Shown here: positions 26,216 through 38,211 of the stretch, piece by piece
How positions within the stretch are numbered: the stretch's first letter is position 1
How the letters are laid out: each line of letters opens with the position of its first letter
Source: Bigelowiella natans CCMP2755
Lineage: Eukaryota; Cercozoa; Chlorarachniophyceae
Reading direction: 5' to 3'
NCBI GenBank assembly: GCA_000320545.1
Contig: ADNK01002103.1
Span: 1-64,000 of the forward strand
Length of the DNA stretch: 64,000 bases
The notes under the pieces: model-generated
What the model was told of the DNA's origin: nothing
Databases searched by the model: none
What the model saw: the letters and a program-made list of their open reading frames with translations, nothing else
Translations under genes and position numbers: made by a program

Positions 26216-26576
26216 TGTGTGTGCCACAATCGAGCAATTCGCGCTTCATGGAGATTAATATGTAAAGAAATGGTCATCGAAAATGTCACTAAGTTGTAGT
26301 TTTAATTTTGACAACTGAAATAAACACTTACAAAAAAGGTTGGATTTATGTTGAATTGCGTTTCTGGTCAACACTGCTTTACATTCTACTGAGCTTTCTT
26401 ATCAAAATTCAATGATCAAGTATAACGTATACAAAGTAATGCGAGTGTATTTTTGATTCGTGCTTATCTGTAACCAAGAATATTCTTTACCAAAAGTGAT
26501 ATGGGAGGTATCACCTTGAAGAACCAACGCCTCATTAGCCTTCAAATTTCATGAATGACTTTTCACACAAAATCTT
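25491..26576. repeat. Convergent spacer 4 with core repeat copy C
   Basis: Tail-to-tail spacer rich in CTAG, TGCATG and ACACATG words. A (CT)n(GT)n pair lies at 26167-26223. The diverged core is at 26093-26137 (GATGACCATTGAAAAATAG ... GTATCCGTCTCATG), preceded from 26047 by the shared GCGCTGTAGCCGCT extension. Confidence 0.65.
26047..26137 (+). repeat. Dispersed core repeat, copy C with extension
   Basis: Plus-oriented copy beginning with GCGCTGTAGCCGCT and ending in TATCCGTCTCATG, a diverged form of CATCCGTCTTAC. That end faces the minus-strand gene whose stop is at 26577. Confidence 0.75.
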
Positions 26577-28583
26577 CTATTTTTCTTTTTCATCATCTTC
26601 ACAGTCATTTTTACAGAAGTCACCCTCCTCTTTCTCCTCCTCCTCCTCCTCCTCCTCCTCCTCCTCCTCCTCCTCCTCCTCCTCCTCCTCTTCTATTTCC
26701 TCCTCCTCTTCCATCTCCTTCTCATCATCATTATCATCATCGTTGTAGTCGTCGTCGTCATCATCATCATCATCGTCGTCGTCGTCGTCGTAATAATCGT
26801 CGTGGTTGAATTGAAATATGCCAATGGAACCGAAACGGCTGAATCTACCGCGACCCGTATGACGCATCAACGTATCTTCATCCTCATACTTTGTGACGTG
26901 AGACTTGGCATCATCCCCAGCCCAATCCCATGGAAGCAAATCTGGAACGTAAAGAGTATAATCACGATGATGCTTTAGATGGATCGAGATTAATAAATTT
27001 TTCTCACTGAAAATGAAGTAGATGACTGCGCCTGGTAATTTCTGAGCACAAATATAGACAATCAAAATGACATCCATCCTATTTACATATGGACCCTCAC
27101 CTTCAGGGGGCAACCATCACGGCGGTGGCACATGAGAATAGTAAAGATCATCTCACGGAATTTTTCCGGGAACTTGCAATGCACTTTGCTCCTCGGGTTC
27201 CACAACATCCATTTCACGCCTACACAATGTTTTGGTTCCCTTATAGTTCTGAGTAAGTCAAGCTGAGAAACAAAGCTCTCGAACCGTAAGTGAGCCTCCC
27301 GACAAACTCTCGATTATAGCGCCAAGCGCCGCCACCCCAGTATCCATGTCGGCTGCGAACATCAACATCTCTTCATCAATTCATGAAAACCACAAGATAT
27401 TGCAGCAAAGTGGCATAGAATCCTTCATCATTTTAAAATGAGGGGGAAATTATTCAAATTCATGCGCAAGTGTATTTTTACCTGAACGGACTATGAGAAA
27501 TGTGTGCCATCCCAGGTAAAATCCTAATATGCGGGTCTTCGTGCGTCACCCTAAAGAGAATGGCTTATGTGATAGTCGTCCCGATTTAAAAAGAAAATTG
27601 CAGCAGTGTAAAAGAACCTGGAGCGTCTGTTGTTGTACACGAGGCCAAGATCACCTTCGAGACCGGAGTGAACATACATTCCCACAGATTCCCCGCATTT
27701 CAAGCTAGAAATCAAATGTATTATAAAATATTACAGATCAGGATGTATATTCTTATGTTATCTGGCTTTTCCTTGTACTCTTACCGAATGGGAGGGTCAA
27801 TTTTAAGAGAGACGAGGTCCATCATAGACTCCTTGTGGGTGTCTTTATGAACCAATTTCCAATCACTAATGACAAAAAGAGATTATTTGGGTATAAATCA
27901 GCTGTTGTTGTTGTTTTTGTGTTCGCGAGCCAGCTTCTGCGTAGTGACTGGTAATGGTAACCTTGAGCTGTGATATTTCTTTCCATGAGAGTCTGGAGTG
28001 ACCCAAACAGTCATAGGGCCGAGGTTTCCGCGAACCCATACCTTTCACGAGTAAGCATGAATGAGGGTGAGGAGAACAGGTGGAGAAGGATTTTTATAAC
28101 AAATGATTTTTAATTGGATTAAACATACCTGCTGAATTTCGATGAACTCGATAGGAAGGGTATCCTTGCAGCACAGATCGAACATAATCCCACTGAAGTG
28201 AATATAGGATAAATCAGACGAGGAGTGTGAGGCGATGAGCTCGAAAAACGGACGACCTGAACGTGTGATCCTCGAAATCCCGTGTATCAACATTATAGCT
28301 ACGTATGTGCAAGTAATCAATATGATGGAACACAAACAGGTCAGGATTCGTAGGAGTATCCATGTGAGATGAATCGGAAGAAAGCGAAGTAAGCAGAAAA
28401 GGGTGGAAACTACCATGATTGAACGACATAATTAGCAACTTTCGCTCTTTTCAGCGCTTGTGGTTGATAGTCCGGAGCGGTGGGTTGTTCCGCAGAAACT
28501 GAATGCATCTTGCAGGGAGCAGGGTTCGATTCAAGTTCGTCAATTGGCCGCCATTCAGATTGTAAATCCGATATACTATGCAT
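26577..28583 (-). CDS. Conserved hypothetical protein with acidic C-terminal tail, 392 aa
   Basis: Eleven phase-checked exons: 28414-28583, 28257-28298, 28129-28192, 27962-28041, 27785-27865, 27618-27704, 27482-27550, 27285-27352, 27101-27219, 27008-27041 and 26577-26941 (TAG). Their lengths sum to 393 codons. An in-frame ATG at 28607 is an alternative start. Conserved-looking blocks, in order, are SGIMFDLCCKD, VRGNLGPMTVWVTPDSHGKK, LKCGESVGMYVHSGLEGD, THEDPHIRILPGMAHISHSP, GYWGGGAWRYNREFVGRLTY, KWMLWNPRSKVHCKFPEKFR and LPWDWAGDDA. From memory, this block order matches an uncharacterised family common in algae and other protists (VRG.LGPMTVWV, GLYVHS, ILPG.AHLS, WR.REFVG, YILN..WDW), sometimes linked to F-box-like domains. 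I cannot verify that here. The last exon ends in a long Asp run followed by a Glu run encoded by (GAY)n and (GAG)n repeats. No catalytic motif recognised. Confidence 0.85.
26634..26789 (+). repeat. (CTC)n and (ATC)n coding repeats
   Basis: Triplet runs that encode, on the minus strand, the poly-Glu and poly-Asp tail of the conserved hypothetical protein at 26577-28583. Confidence 0.95.
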
Positions 28584-28994
28584 GCCCAAAGCATGAACGT
28601 AGTACATTATGACCTAGCGACATGTCCGGTAACATTTATCTCAACTTATTCCTCAGACTCTCGAACTAAAGAAAGACGAAGATCAGTCTCGGTGCACCTG
28701 CTCTCGTTCCTTCGAGTAGGAAACAGAGGCCATGTTTACCTCGTACAAACACATATGGCATGTCGCGATGAGGGAAAAGGGATGCTATGGCTGAGTACGA
28801 ACGAGGCTGGTGGCAAAGAATTTCACCCAATATCATCCACCATCAACAATGAACGCCTCGATGCCTCATAACCATGCACGTACCTTTTCAGGAATATGAG
28901 AACACGTGCTAGCGTGTAAGCGCTTGGGAGCAGCACATTTTCTGAGCAGAATATCATCGTTTCAAGTTCGCTCCCAGAAGTCAAACCACTGTCC

Positions 28995-30243
28995 ATGACT
29001 ATCCTTCTGATCCTCCTTTTCAGCCCTCTTGCGCTCGGGCATTCTTGGCTCGCATGCGTCGACTATGAACCGGTACAGCTGTTGATCTCTTTTTATCTTC
29101 AGCTTTAAATAAATATGATAATATTAGGTTACTGGAACATGCCGGGGATATGCTCGCAATTGGTTCAACGTGATGGGAGGTGCCGCATTCTTCACGGATC
29201 GTGGCCGCGATAATAGGTGGCATGAATACATGCAAAATAACGCCAACGATGAAAATTTAACTATTACTCGTATCGAGCCCATATCCTACGGCTATCCAAA
29301 ACGAATACCACACATCGATCGAATTTAGGCCTGGGATCGATTTTCCTGAAGGGTTGGTGTGTGACCAGAGGAAAGAAGCGAGGACGAATCCTGTTGAAGC
29401 CGCTTACGATGAGGACTTTCCAATGGCTGTCTTGCGAATTGGGGATACCGTCACTTGGAGGTGTTTGTAGCCTGCTCCGCTTCTTTCCCTCCTAGCTTCT
29501 AACACTCCTCAATGCGAAAATTATTACGTCAGTTTATGAACAGAAGACGCACATGACCATAATAGTTTCTAATTGTGATTTCATAATGAATCAATCTCCC
29601 ACAAAGATGGCCTGCAAAGAACCATGCCACAGTCGGAGTACAGCGCGGCGTGCAGGTGGATCATTGAAATTGTTGGCTTAGTAAAGTGATCATTACACTC
29701 CAAGAATCACGCAAAATACTGAATAGATAATGCCCCATCATCGCTTGGCCCTTTCAGGTTTTCATCACGGATGCGCCAAACCTGAGTGAAGATAGATTTC
29801 GCCCAGAGCCTATTGGTAGAAGATACGACAGAGAATAGAGACAATTTTGTTGATCTGGAGTCGTGATATTCACGGCTTAAGCTGCAGGGCTATAATTCCT
29901 CGTATATTCGCACTATACCCCTGTGGCACACTCCTTGGGAAAAAATAGAGTTAGAAACCAGATTTTTATATTTAACATAGAGATTATCAAGATCGATCCA
30001 ATGATTCGTAATTAAATCGTAGCGGAGATGGACTTCTCAAACTGCAACCCGCGGAGGGCCAATGTTGATTCGGCGGATTGCCAAGATCGATGGATGGTGC
30101 CAAGGGACATCCGGCCCGGTCTACACACGCTGATGTGGTGGTTCAACCTGGTAAACACCACATTGCTTCATATTTGATAAAGTGATAAATAAATAAATAA
30201 ATATATTTTTGTACATATATAAAATTTATGCATATATACGTAT

Positions 30244-30281
<38 letters not shown>

Positions 30282-30594
30282 TAGTTCATAGAAGAAAGAT
30301 AGATTGATCGAAGATTGCCTCACTCAGGGGGAATTTTATAACTCCTGCGCTGATGTGTACATCGTGGCTGAGGGGGCCGATTTCCCCACATTCGCTCCTG
30401 TGCCCCCCACCCTCGAGCCAACGATAAGCCCTACAGGGGAAAATGGCGGGTAGTGCGTCCGTCTACACTGTTTGTCTCCTTTACAGGATACGATAGTAAT
30501 AAGTGAGTGTGCATGAAGGCTGGGCTATCCCTAACGCCTCTCCAAGCGATACATTCATGTGCATGCTAAGACGAAGCATCCGTGCCAGAAGTAT

Positions 30595-30630
<36 letters not shown>

Positions 30631-32980
30631 TGCTGTGTGGTTTCAACATAAAATTAATCATTTAGGCCGGGATGCTGCAGTTGGTCAGGATGCAACGTTT
30701 GCGAGCCAACGGGCCCCTTCTGCCTTGAGTCAGCGTCAAATTGCGAGAATAACTGCGGTGGGCAGTGGTGCCCTGGGGGGGTAGCAGCTGTCCCTATGCC
30801 AGCGCCTACCGAGCCACAACCATCAGTGAGTGTGTAATTCGCGTACTAGTACTTAAACTGAGGAGAGTGTGAGCAGCCAATGCCGTATTTTGCCCTTATT
30901 ACCTGCTCAATCAGCATGCTGTTATTGTCGCCATCCGGTCTGTTGTTGTTCGCCGCGAATCTTCATCATAAGTCAACCATCAATATCACCAGCCCACAAC
31001 AGCCGGGATGGTTCCATTTCCGATGCCCGAGCCGACTGCTTTTGCTCCGTCCCCAACGATTTCCGACGGCTTTGCGTGCTGCAGCTGGTCGCGCTGTCAA
31101 AGGTTTGAGGCAACCATCTTACCCCCCCCCCCCTCCCCCTTCCCCATGGCAATTGAATTGCATCCAGAATTCATAACTGAGAAACGCCGTAACAAATGTA
31201 ACAACTAAGTGTCTAAAAATGAAAGGTGTGAACGAACCCACATCTACCTTCTGCCTGCTATCCGAATTTAACTGCGAAGGGCCTTGCAACGGGATGTGGT
31301 TCACGAGCGGCATTGGAAACCCAGTCCCCGATCCCACCTTCCGCCCCACCCCCCCCCGAGGCTACCAACTATCCAGCCGACCCTCCCGCCCGCCGCGACG
31401 GATGGGTGCTGCAGGTAGGAACGCGTGGTAATGATGGTGATGGCGGTGGTGATGATGATTATGAATGGCGACGACAGTGTACAAGACTAATAGCGCGACG
31501 CTGGTTTGTAGTAGCCACCGAATTGATAATACCACACCTCTGCCGAATGGAAAGATGAATGAATGAATGATCGTTTGTAGTTGTGAGATATGCCTTGTGA
31601 TTGGGGCATTTCCTCGTCCTCATCATCATCGTCGTATTTTGCTTTATCAACACGCAGCTGGACCCAGTGTGGGGAGTGCCAGCCTACCTCTGAGTACTGC
31701 CTCCGCAACGAAGCCAATTGTGAGGTACTGCCATTCATCCATACGGTTATAGAGGGGATAAAACTACTTCGATAAATGTTGGAAATCGTTGAGGATCCAT
31801 CACACCGACAAGAAATGATTTGATCGGTTTGTAGCCATGGTAGGTTCGATGAGATTGCACCAATCTTTCTTGGTTATCTACACCTACACTTCGATATCAT
31901 CGTCGTCGTCATCATCATCATCATCATCATCATCATCACCATCATCACCATCCTATCACCTGCTGATTGATTGAATAATTGTCTCCGTCGATTGTATAGG
32001 GTCCGTGCAATGGAATGTGGTGTCCTGTTGGGCCTGACTCGGTGGTCTCTACAATCCAAACCGCAGGCTCGAGCACAGCAACTACGCAAGACTTCGTGCA
32101 GATCCTGTGCCCCCCCATAGCCATTCCTCCCAGTGGGAGCTTCCAGGTCGAGATTTTAGCTACTACCACGGCTGACAGGTACCCTCATGGCCTACATCCG
32201 CACAGAGAATCATCCTATCCACTATGTACATATGAAACTCAGCAGAATTTGGCTTCTTTGGTCCGAGGTTGGGCGGTCGATTCATTGTTGATTTGGAGGC
32301 CCCCTATGTAATCCCAACTGCTATTATTTGTTTCCCCTCTCTCTTCACACTGTCAGAGTAATCGGTGTCGATGTTGTTCGCGAAGGCGCTGGGGAAGTGA
32401 CTACAGGCCGCGGAAGTGTGCCCATTACCTCCACAAACGGCTCCCCGATGACCTTCGTAGTGGATATACAAATCACACGCGAGATTGAAAGGCCGACGAT
32501 GATAGAGATGCAACAGGACTCCACGCATCTTCTCGCAGCATGGATCGTTGAGCGTTCGCTGTTCGATGATGGACTACTGCAACCTTGGCTAAACTCGACG
32601 GCTTCCTTGTAAGTGATGACTTCTCCCTTCGCCGAGGGTTTCAGATGAGATTTCTTTCTTGTGTCTTCTCTCTCCCTTCCCATCCTTGCAGGTTTGAACC
32701 TGTGCTAGTCGACACTCTGACCTCTTCTCCCCTGTGCGACTCTCGTGCAGAGAACCCTACAGAGGATACAAGCAATAGCAGTGATGAAGGTGGCCCAAGC
32801 GACGCAGCAGTCATCGCAGTCTCAGTAATCTTCACCCTTCTTGCTGTGGCGGCTGCGGTGGGAGCTTTTGTCTATTTTGGAGGTATGGCTAAATGTCACA
32901 ATTATTGCCAATCCCTCGGTACAATTTCAGGAACCAATCATAACAATGCTCGCCATGTGCAGATGTACATGTGTGTGTGA
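28995..32980 (+). CDS. Secreted, membrane-anchored LPMO-like protein with three Cys-rich carbohydrate-binding-type modules
   Basis: Fifteen exons: 28995-29072, 29128-29216, 29329-29460, 29607-29655, 29758-29815, 30023-30150, 30328-30449, 30666-30825, 30993-31102, 31226-31414, 31658-31724, 32000-32178, 32357-32608, 32692-32882 and 32931-32980. All splice phases agree. A 15-residue signal peptide (MTILLILLFSPLALG) leaves a mature N-terminal His (HSWLACVDYEP), as in copper His-brace monooxygenases. TGTCRGYARNWF, IGDTVTWRWPAKNHA, DFSNC and LHTLMWWFNL follow. The second His (KNHA) could complete the brace. Three modules of the form CCSWxxC(2-3)C...C...NC...C(N/G)G(M/Q)W come next, joined by Pro-rich linkers. 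Then there is a beta-rich domain, a membrane helix (VIAVSVIFTLLAVAAAVGAF) and a short tail. It likely acts on cell-wall or environmental polysaccharide at the cell surface. Exon 31226-31414 has the right length and phases but contains an in-frame TAA at 31269 (see findings). Confidence 0.8.
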
Positions 32981-33054
32981 GACGGATGTAATGAAGTGAA
33001 TAATCTTTTCAATGGTCATCCTAATGTAGCTATGCAAAGCAGCGGCTACAGCGC
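32981..33054 (-). repeat. Dispersed core repeat, copy D with extension
   Basis: On the plus strand it starts GACGGATGTAATGAAGTG, continues CAATGGTCATCCTAATGTAG and ends with AGCGGCTACAGCGC, the complement of the shared extension. It abuts the stop codon of the LPMO-like gene. Confidence 0.85.
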
Positions 33055-33880
33055 TTAGGTTGCATTTATTTGTCTCGTCTATCATGCGTTTCATGCATTT
33101 AAAAGCATCTGCATCCTGTCGCCGATGCCGTGCAGTGCGCGCAGCGGTCCGTGCCTCTTTTTCAGCTTCATCAGGCCAGTCGTTTCGTCTCATCGTTTTG
33201 ATTCATGATAGCATTCAATTGGTTTTGTAATCGAAGCTAGTAAGCTGTTGATGTTCGCATGCCGCACGTTGAAGGAGATGATCCACATCTTTTGTGACAC
33301 CACATGTGTTACATGTGGCATCTGCTTCCTCACATTGTTGTGTGCATGTTGATCATGCTAGCTTGCATGCACGCCAGTACGTCTAGCAGTCAGGACTAGA
33401 GAAGCCTAGCTGTAGCAGCGACTGCACACAGCACACAATAGCACAGCATAATCATCAGCTAGACAGTGTCGCTATCTCTAGCTTGCTCAGCTCCACAACA
33501 CATCCTAGCCAACATCGCGTGTCGATGTCATGTTCCACAGACATTGCTGGAATGGAGATGGCGTGCAGCGCAGCAATAACAGGAAGAATGACAAACGGTT
33601 GCGTTGCATCTCAGAGCGAGGCGAGGGCACTAGCGTTGTCCTACGATCGACACACAATCATGGTTATGCCTGCGCTGTTTTTGTTTGTGTGCATGCTAGC
33701 GGAGACAGTCGCCACACTAGCACCAGCGCTAACAATGGCATCAGGTATTGAATGCAACATTGCTTATTGATGCTGTGTGCTCATCATTGGTTGATTGCTA
33801 ATGTAACATAATTTGATTAAATGAACAGGCAAATGATGTATGTGCAATGACCGCTGTCAGACACATTGGCTTATGCATCA
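32981..33880. repeat. Convergent spacer 5 with core repeat copy D
   Basis: Tail-to-tail spacer. It begins with the reverse-oriented core directly after the predicted TGA at 32978-32980. The rest is rich in CATG, TGCATG and GCATGC and has no supported exon. Confidence 0.65.
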
Positions 33881-34026
33881 TCATTGCCACCAAATGTAAC
33901 TGAGAGCCTTTCGAAAGCACGTGTTGTTGGTGCTGCTAGGTGATTCTGGCTCAACATCCTTCTTTTTCTTTCCTTTAGCTGCTTTTCTGGAAGATGATAC
34001 TGATGACATGCTGCCTCTGATTGCTT

Positions 34027-34058
<32 letters not shown>

Positions 34059-35479
34059 ATTGATGACGATTTTCTCCTGCTGCCAATATCATTTATACGA
34101 AAGGTACTGCCCCTCACTGAGCCCTTCTTTAGCTTGCCGTTCTTGACCATCTTTTGTAACATGTCGCGAAGTCGTCGCTCTGAATAAGACCTTTGAATAG
34201 CGTAGTTTTCCTCGATATAGGCGTTTACATCTTTGACGCTCACAGATGATGCAGGCGAGTCTGCAAGTAGCTCGGTGATAACGCTGAATATCAACATCTG
34301 CGACAGGTACCTTTTCTCTTTTTCACGTATCTCCCCATCTTCCTCCTCCTCTCCATCAGCTACTTTCTCATCGTCGCTGCCCCATGAGAAAGTCTTCGTT
34401 TGCTCTTCTACAACAACATCCTCACAAATACCATCCTCCTCCTCCTCCTCCTCTGCCATGGTCTCTGCTGTTGGCACCTTGGCCATTATATGGATATAAC
34501 GTCCTTCGCTCACAGGAACAGTTTTAAGCACGCTGAAACGCCCACTGACGACATTCTCGAGCTCCTTCCTGGTGCTAGAGCTCACAGAGACGAAGATCCC
34601 ATGCTTGTCGTCTAGCACTCGATGCACCTCCGCGACGATCTGGCTGCAAAGAAGGGGACGCATAGATAGCATGGAGCCGAGTAGCAATGCCTTTTCCACC
34701 ACGACATTGAACGATCTGTCCTCGTAGTTTGGCATCCATTCCGCGTCTGCGGGTTCCACCGTGACCTCCACGCCCTTGGGTAGCATACCCGTACCGATGC
34801 GAGCGATTCTCCCGCCTATCTTGTCGGTGTAGTTCCCATTCGTGTCGGTGAGTACCAGCTCCGTAAGTGACCCGTTGATGGCTAGTGGAAGGCACAGTGG
34901 GTGCATGCCGCAGCCGATCTCAAGTGTCCTACCATTAGTAGCAACGTCCTGCTCGGCCCCAGATAGCGCGTGCCACACCGTATTGTGACTGACACCTGCC
35001 CCCCACTTTTGCTCACCATTCTGCCCTATCATGGAACTATCACCCGGTCTACACCAGCGAAATGTGGTCTCCTTCTCGATATCGTAGAGGTACATATCGT
35101 TCATAAATACAACGGGGCCGCCCCCAGGCGTGGCGCCCCCCTCATAGGAGAGAATTGCCACCGATGTGAAGCCGTTGCGACCGTTGTTCACAGTTGCTGT
35201 TACACAAGGCCGTTGAATGTCGCTACGATCCACGATGATGGTAGACCCGGAGCTTAGTTTGAGCTGCGAGAGGGTTATGATGGCTCTCGAGTCGAGGAAT
35301 TCCTTTGCGTTGTCAAGAAATTCTCTCTCCGCCTGTTTGCCATCGGGCTCCTCGGTGCGAGATGATGAGAAAAACGACGAAAAGCCCAACATGATAGGTG
35401 CTGCGACGATCGGCTCTGTCCGTTCTGGAGTAGTGTAAGAGAATAAGCAAAACTGTAAGCAATAATATCGTGAAGGCAT
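33881..35479 (-). CDS. SAM-dependent methyltransferase fused to a winged-helix domain, 532 aa, intronless
   Basis: One uninterrupted 532-codon frame. Residues about 184-270 form a class I Rossmann methyltransferase core: motif I TLEIGCGMHPLC, then an acidic post-I strand LTELVLTDTNG, DAEWMPNYEDRSFNVVVEKA and LLLGSMLSMRPLL. The SFNVVVEKALL segment resembles the (S)FDVVxDKGTLD stretch of METTL13/EEF1A-type lysine methyltransferases. After an acidic linker of Glu runs, residues about 400-470 (LIFSVITELLADSPASS ... IEENYAIQRSYSERRLRDML ... GSVRGSTFRIND) resemble a linker-histone or winged-helix fold. The C-terminus is Ser/Lys-rich. The substrate is unknown; the fusion suggests a chromatin- or nucleic-acid-bound protein. 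A downstream ATG at about codon 30 (MLGFSS) could be the true start. It is the only intronless gene of this size here. Confidence 0.85.
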
Positions 35480-36375
35480 GATGAGAGAGAAAAGTCTACA
35501 CGGTTGCTATCATGGTCAATATTATGAGCAGCTGTAGGCAGGTTGGTGCTAACGCTGATACAACTCCAACTCCATCCACCTCACAGAAAGCTACATGCTG
35601 CACAAGAATGATCCAAAGAAGCTATATGATATGAAATCACATAAAACTTTGGACCATCCCAGTCTCAACAACGCGGCAAACACATCATATTGGAGTGAGG
35701 TGAGGTGAAGCCTCCCCGTCCCGACCGAATAAAGGAGAAGTGAAGCAGTGATATCCGTACATTCTCATGAAATATGCTACGATATTTTCTATGAGAGACG
35801 TCATCATCCCTACCCCCCTCCCGAACCCCACCAAACTCTCGTTTTGACAGACTGGGAGGGGGACTCGCGACCGACCGTTGGTAATTGTGGACAAATTTTG
35901 GGCTCCTAGTACTCCACGGGATTATGGCCTGCGACATGGAAAATCCGTTATTTCTCCATCTAAATCTCCTTAGGCTGGGACCACACCGATTTTTTCCATT
36001 TACGAAATATCATGGATAATAAATTTTCCAATATTTTATCATTTCAAAACACAAACAACACATCCTCGTTCTCGGCTCCCACCTCCTCCTCGAGACTGGC
36101 GTATTACGGTCTTCCTTTCCTGCGCCGTTCGTTCAACACGAATAGGCGGTAGCGAGATAGAACATCTTACTAGGACCAAAAAGAGGGGTAAGCTGCCAAC
36201 AAAGACACTGGCACATATATCTTCGTTGCCTCCCCCTGCTTCGCTTCTTCAGCTCACCACATCGCCGCTCCTCCTCCTCTCCTCCTCCTCCTCCTCCTCC
36301 TCCTCCTCCTCCTCCTCCTCCTCCTCCTCGGCGTCCTCAATTTTAGGCAGCGAGGGATTTTCTATACTCGATAGG
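35480..36375. promoter_or_regulatory. Shared upstream region of a divergent gene pair
   Basis: About 900 nt between the divergent starts of the methyltransferase and the UBL-UBA gene. No exon is supported. A (CTC)n run at about 36279-36328 lies 50 nt upstream of the UBL-UBA ATG, probably in its leader. Promoter function is inferred only from the head-to-head arrangement. Confidence 0.4.
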
Positions 36376-37005
36376 ATGAAGTTGAAAATTGTGACATTGA
36401 CAGGGGTCACCATACAGTTGGAACATCCCCAAAAGGTAGCAATTCTTTGCCGCCTCAAAACAACACAGTCTGTTTGCTTGCGTATCATCGTGCCATCAGA
36501 TAGATGTGTGCGTCTAATGTAACGCAGTAAAGGCAATAGTGCTGCCTGGACAAACTATCCTGCACTGGGGTCCTTCCTTCATATTTCCCCCCTCCTCCCC
36601 ATAATCTTCCTCCTCCTCCTCCTCACATGTGTTCAGGTACAGATGACAGTCGCAGGCATTAAAGCGGAGCTCGAGAAGCAGATCGGCTTTCCTCGCGAGC
36701 ATGTTTCTCTCGTATTCCGAGGGAAGGAACTTGTAGGCGAGGGCCTCGAGCAGAAGTCTATTCGAAAGCTATATCCTGACTACACATCCTCCAAGGATTT
36801 CTTCGTGCTGGTGTTTCGCAGGACAGCTCGCCATAAGAAAGACGGCAACGATAGAAAGCGAAAGGCAGAAGAGAGCGGAAACTCGGTAAGGAGGGGGGGG
36901 GGGGGAGATGCTAGGTGGAGGAGAGTGGGTTTATGGATTATTAGATGGCTACTCCCTTCCGGATTTTACCTGCTTCTTTCATGAATGCTTTGTTCGCACT
37001 GTACT

Positions 37006-37092
<87 letters not shown>

Positions 37093-37128
37093 CCCTCGTC
37101 TGTTCTCGAAGCCGGGAAACGTGTAATA

Positions 37129-37164
<36 letters not shown>

Positions 37165-37508
37165 CTGTGTGTGTGTGTGTGCTTATACTAACATTGCGTC
37201 TTATCCTTTCCCCGCTCTCTCTTCTAATTGATCATCACAATGATCAACAGGGCGTTAATGATAAGAAGCACCATAAGACGACGTCTTCCTCCTCTAGTGG
37301 CAGTATCCGTAGGAATAGCAGCATCAGCAGCAACAAGAGGGGCACCAACGCTGAATCAAAGAGCTCCTCTTCCCCAAGCAGACCTCAGGTACACGGCGAA
37401 AGGGGTAGGGGACAGTCGAGTATTTCAAGCTCAGAAGAGCTCCTTCTTTGTAGATTTGAGGGAATTTAAAAATATTGCTGATGTTGCTTTTCCCCTCCCC
37501 TCCCTGTG

Positions 37509-37550
<42 letters not shown>

Positions 37551-37815
37551 CAGCTCTCCAACATCCATGAGATGAGAGATTTCCTCCGCAAGTTCGGGGA
37601 GAGACGGCAGATGGTGAGATATCATCCACATCTGACTATTTTCATCGATCGCTGCTACGAACCAACTGCTTTGTATTTGTGTATTGTAATATTTGCACAC
37701 ACACACACACACACACACACAAACGTAGTCGTTGCATGCTACTACGCATAGAACGCACCATAAGGCTCGCGCCCACATATATGGTTTCGTTAAACTTATA
37801 TATGTTGCAATATAT

Positions 37816-37853
<38 letters not shown>

Positions 37854-38174
37854 AAACTCATTCGAAACATCCATTTTCCATACCCCCATTCTCTTAACAC
37901 CCCGCCCTCTCTGTCTCCGTGTCTTGGTGGAACATAGGCTAAAGCGCAGGCATCAACCCGCACAACAATAGGTAGTACTACTACTAGTAGTAGTTGGGGT
38001 GGTAGTAGGTAGCTCGTGGTCATTAGCAGGGCTAACAGGCCACATTTTGTTCTTCCGGTCTTGTTATAAACGAATGAACGAATGAGCTTTCGGGGGGGGG
38101 AAGGCCATTTCTTCTAGAATCGACCTTGCAGCATTTCGTCGGAATCATAAGATGCAATCCAGAGAGTGATGACA

Positions 38175-38211
<37 letters not shown>

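Noticed and set aside
28962-29100. A minus-strand open reading frame with an LYR-like start and a WFDFWERT end opposite 28995-29072
   Set aside because: The plus strand has a signal peptide, His1 and phase-matched splice sites to thirteen further exons, so the minus frame is a shadow.
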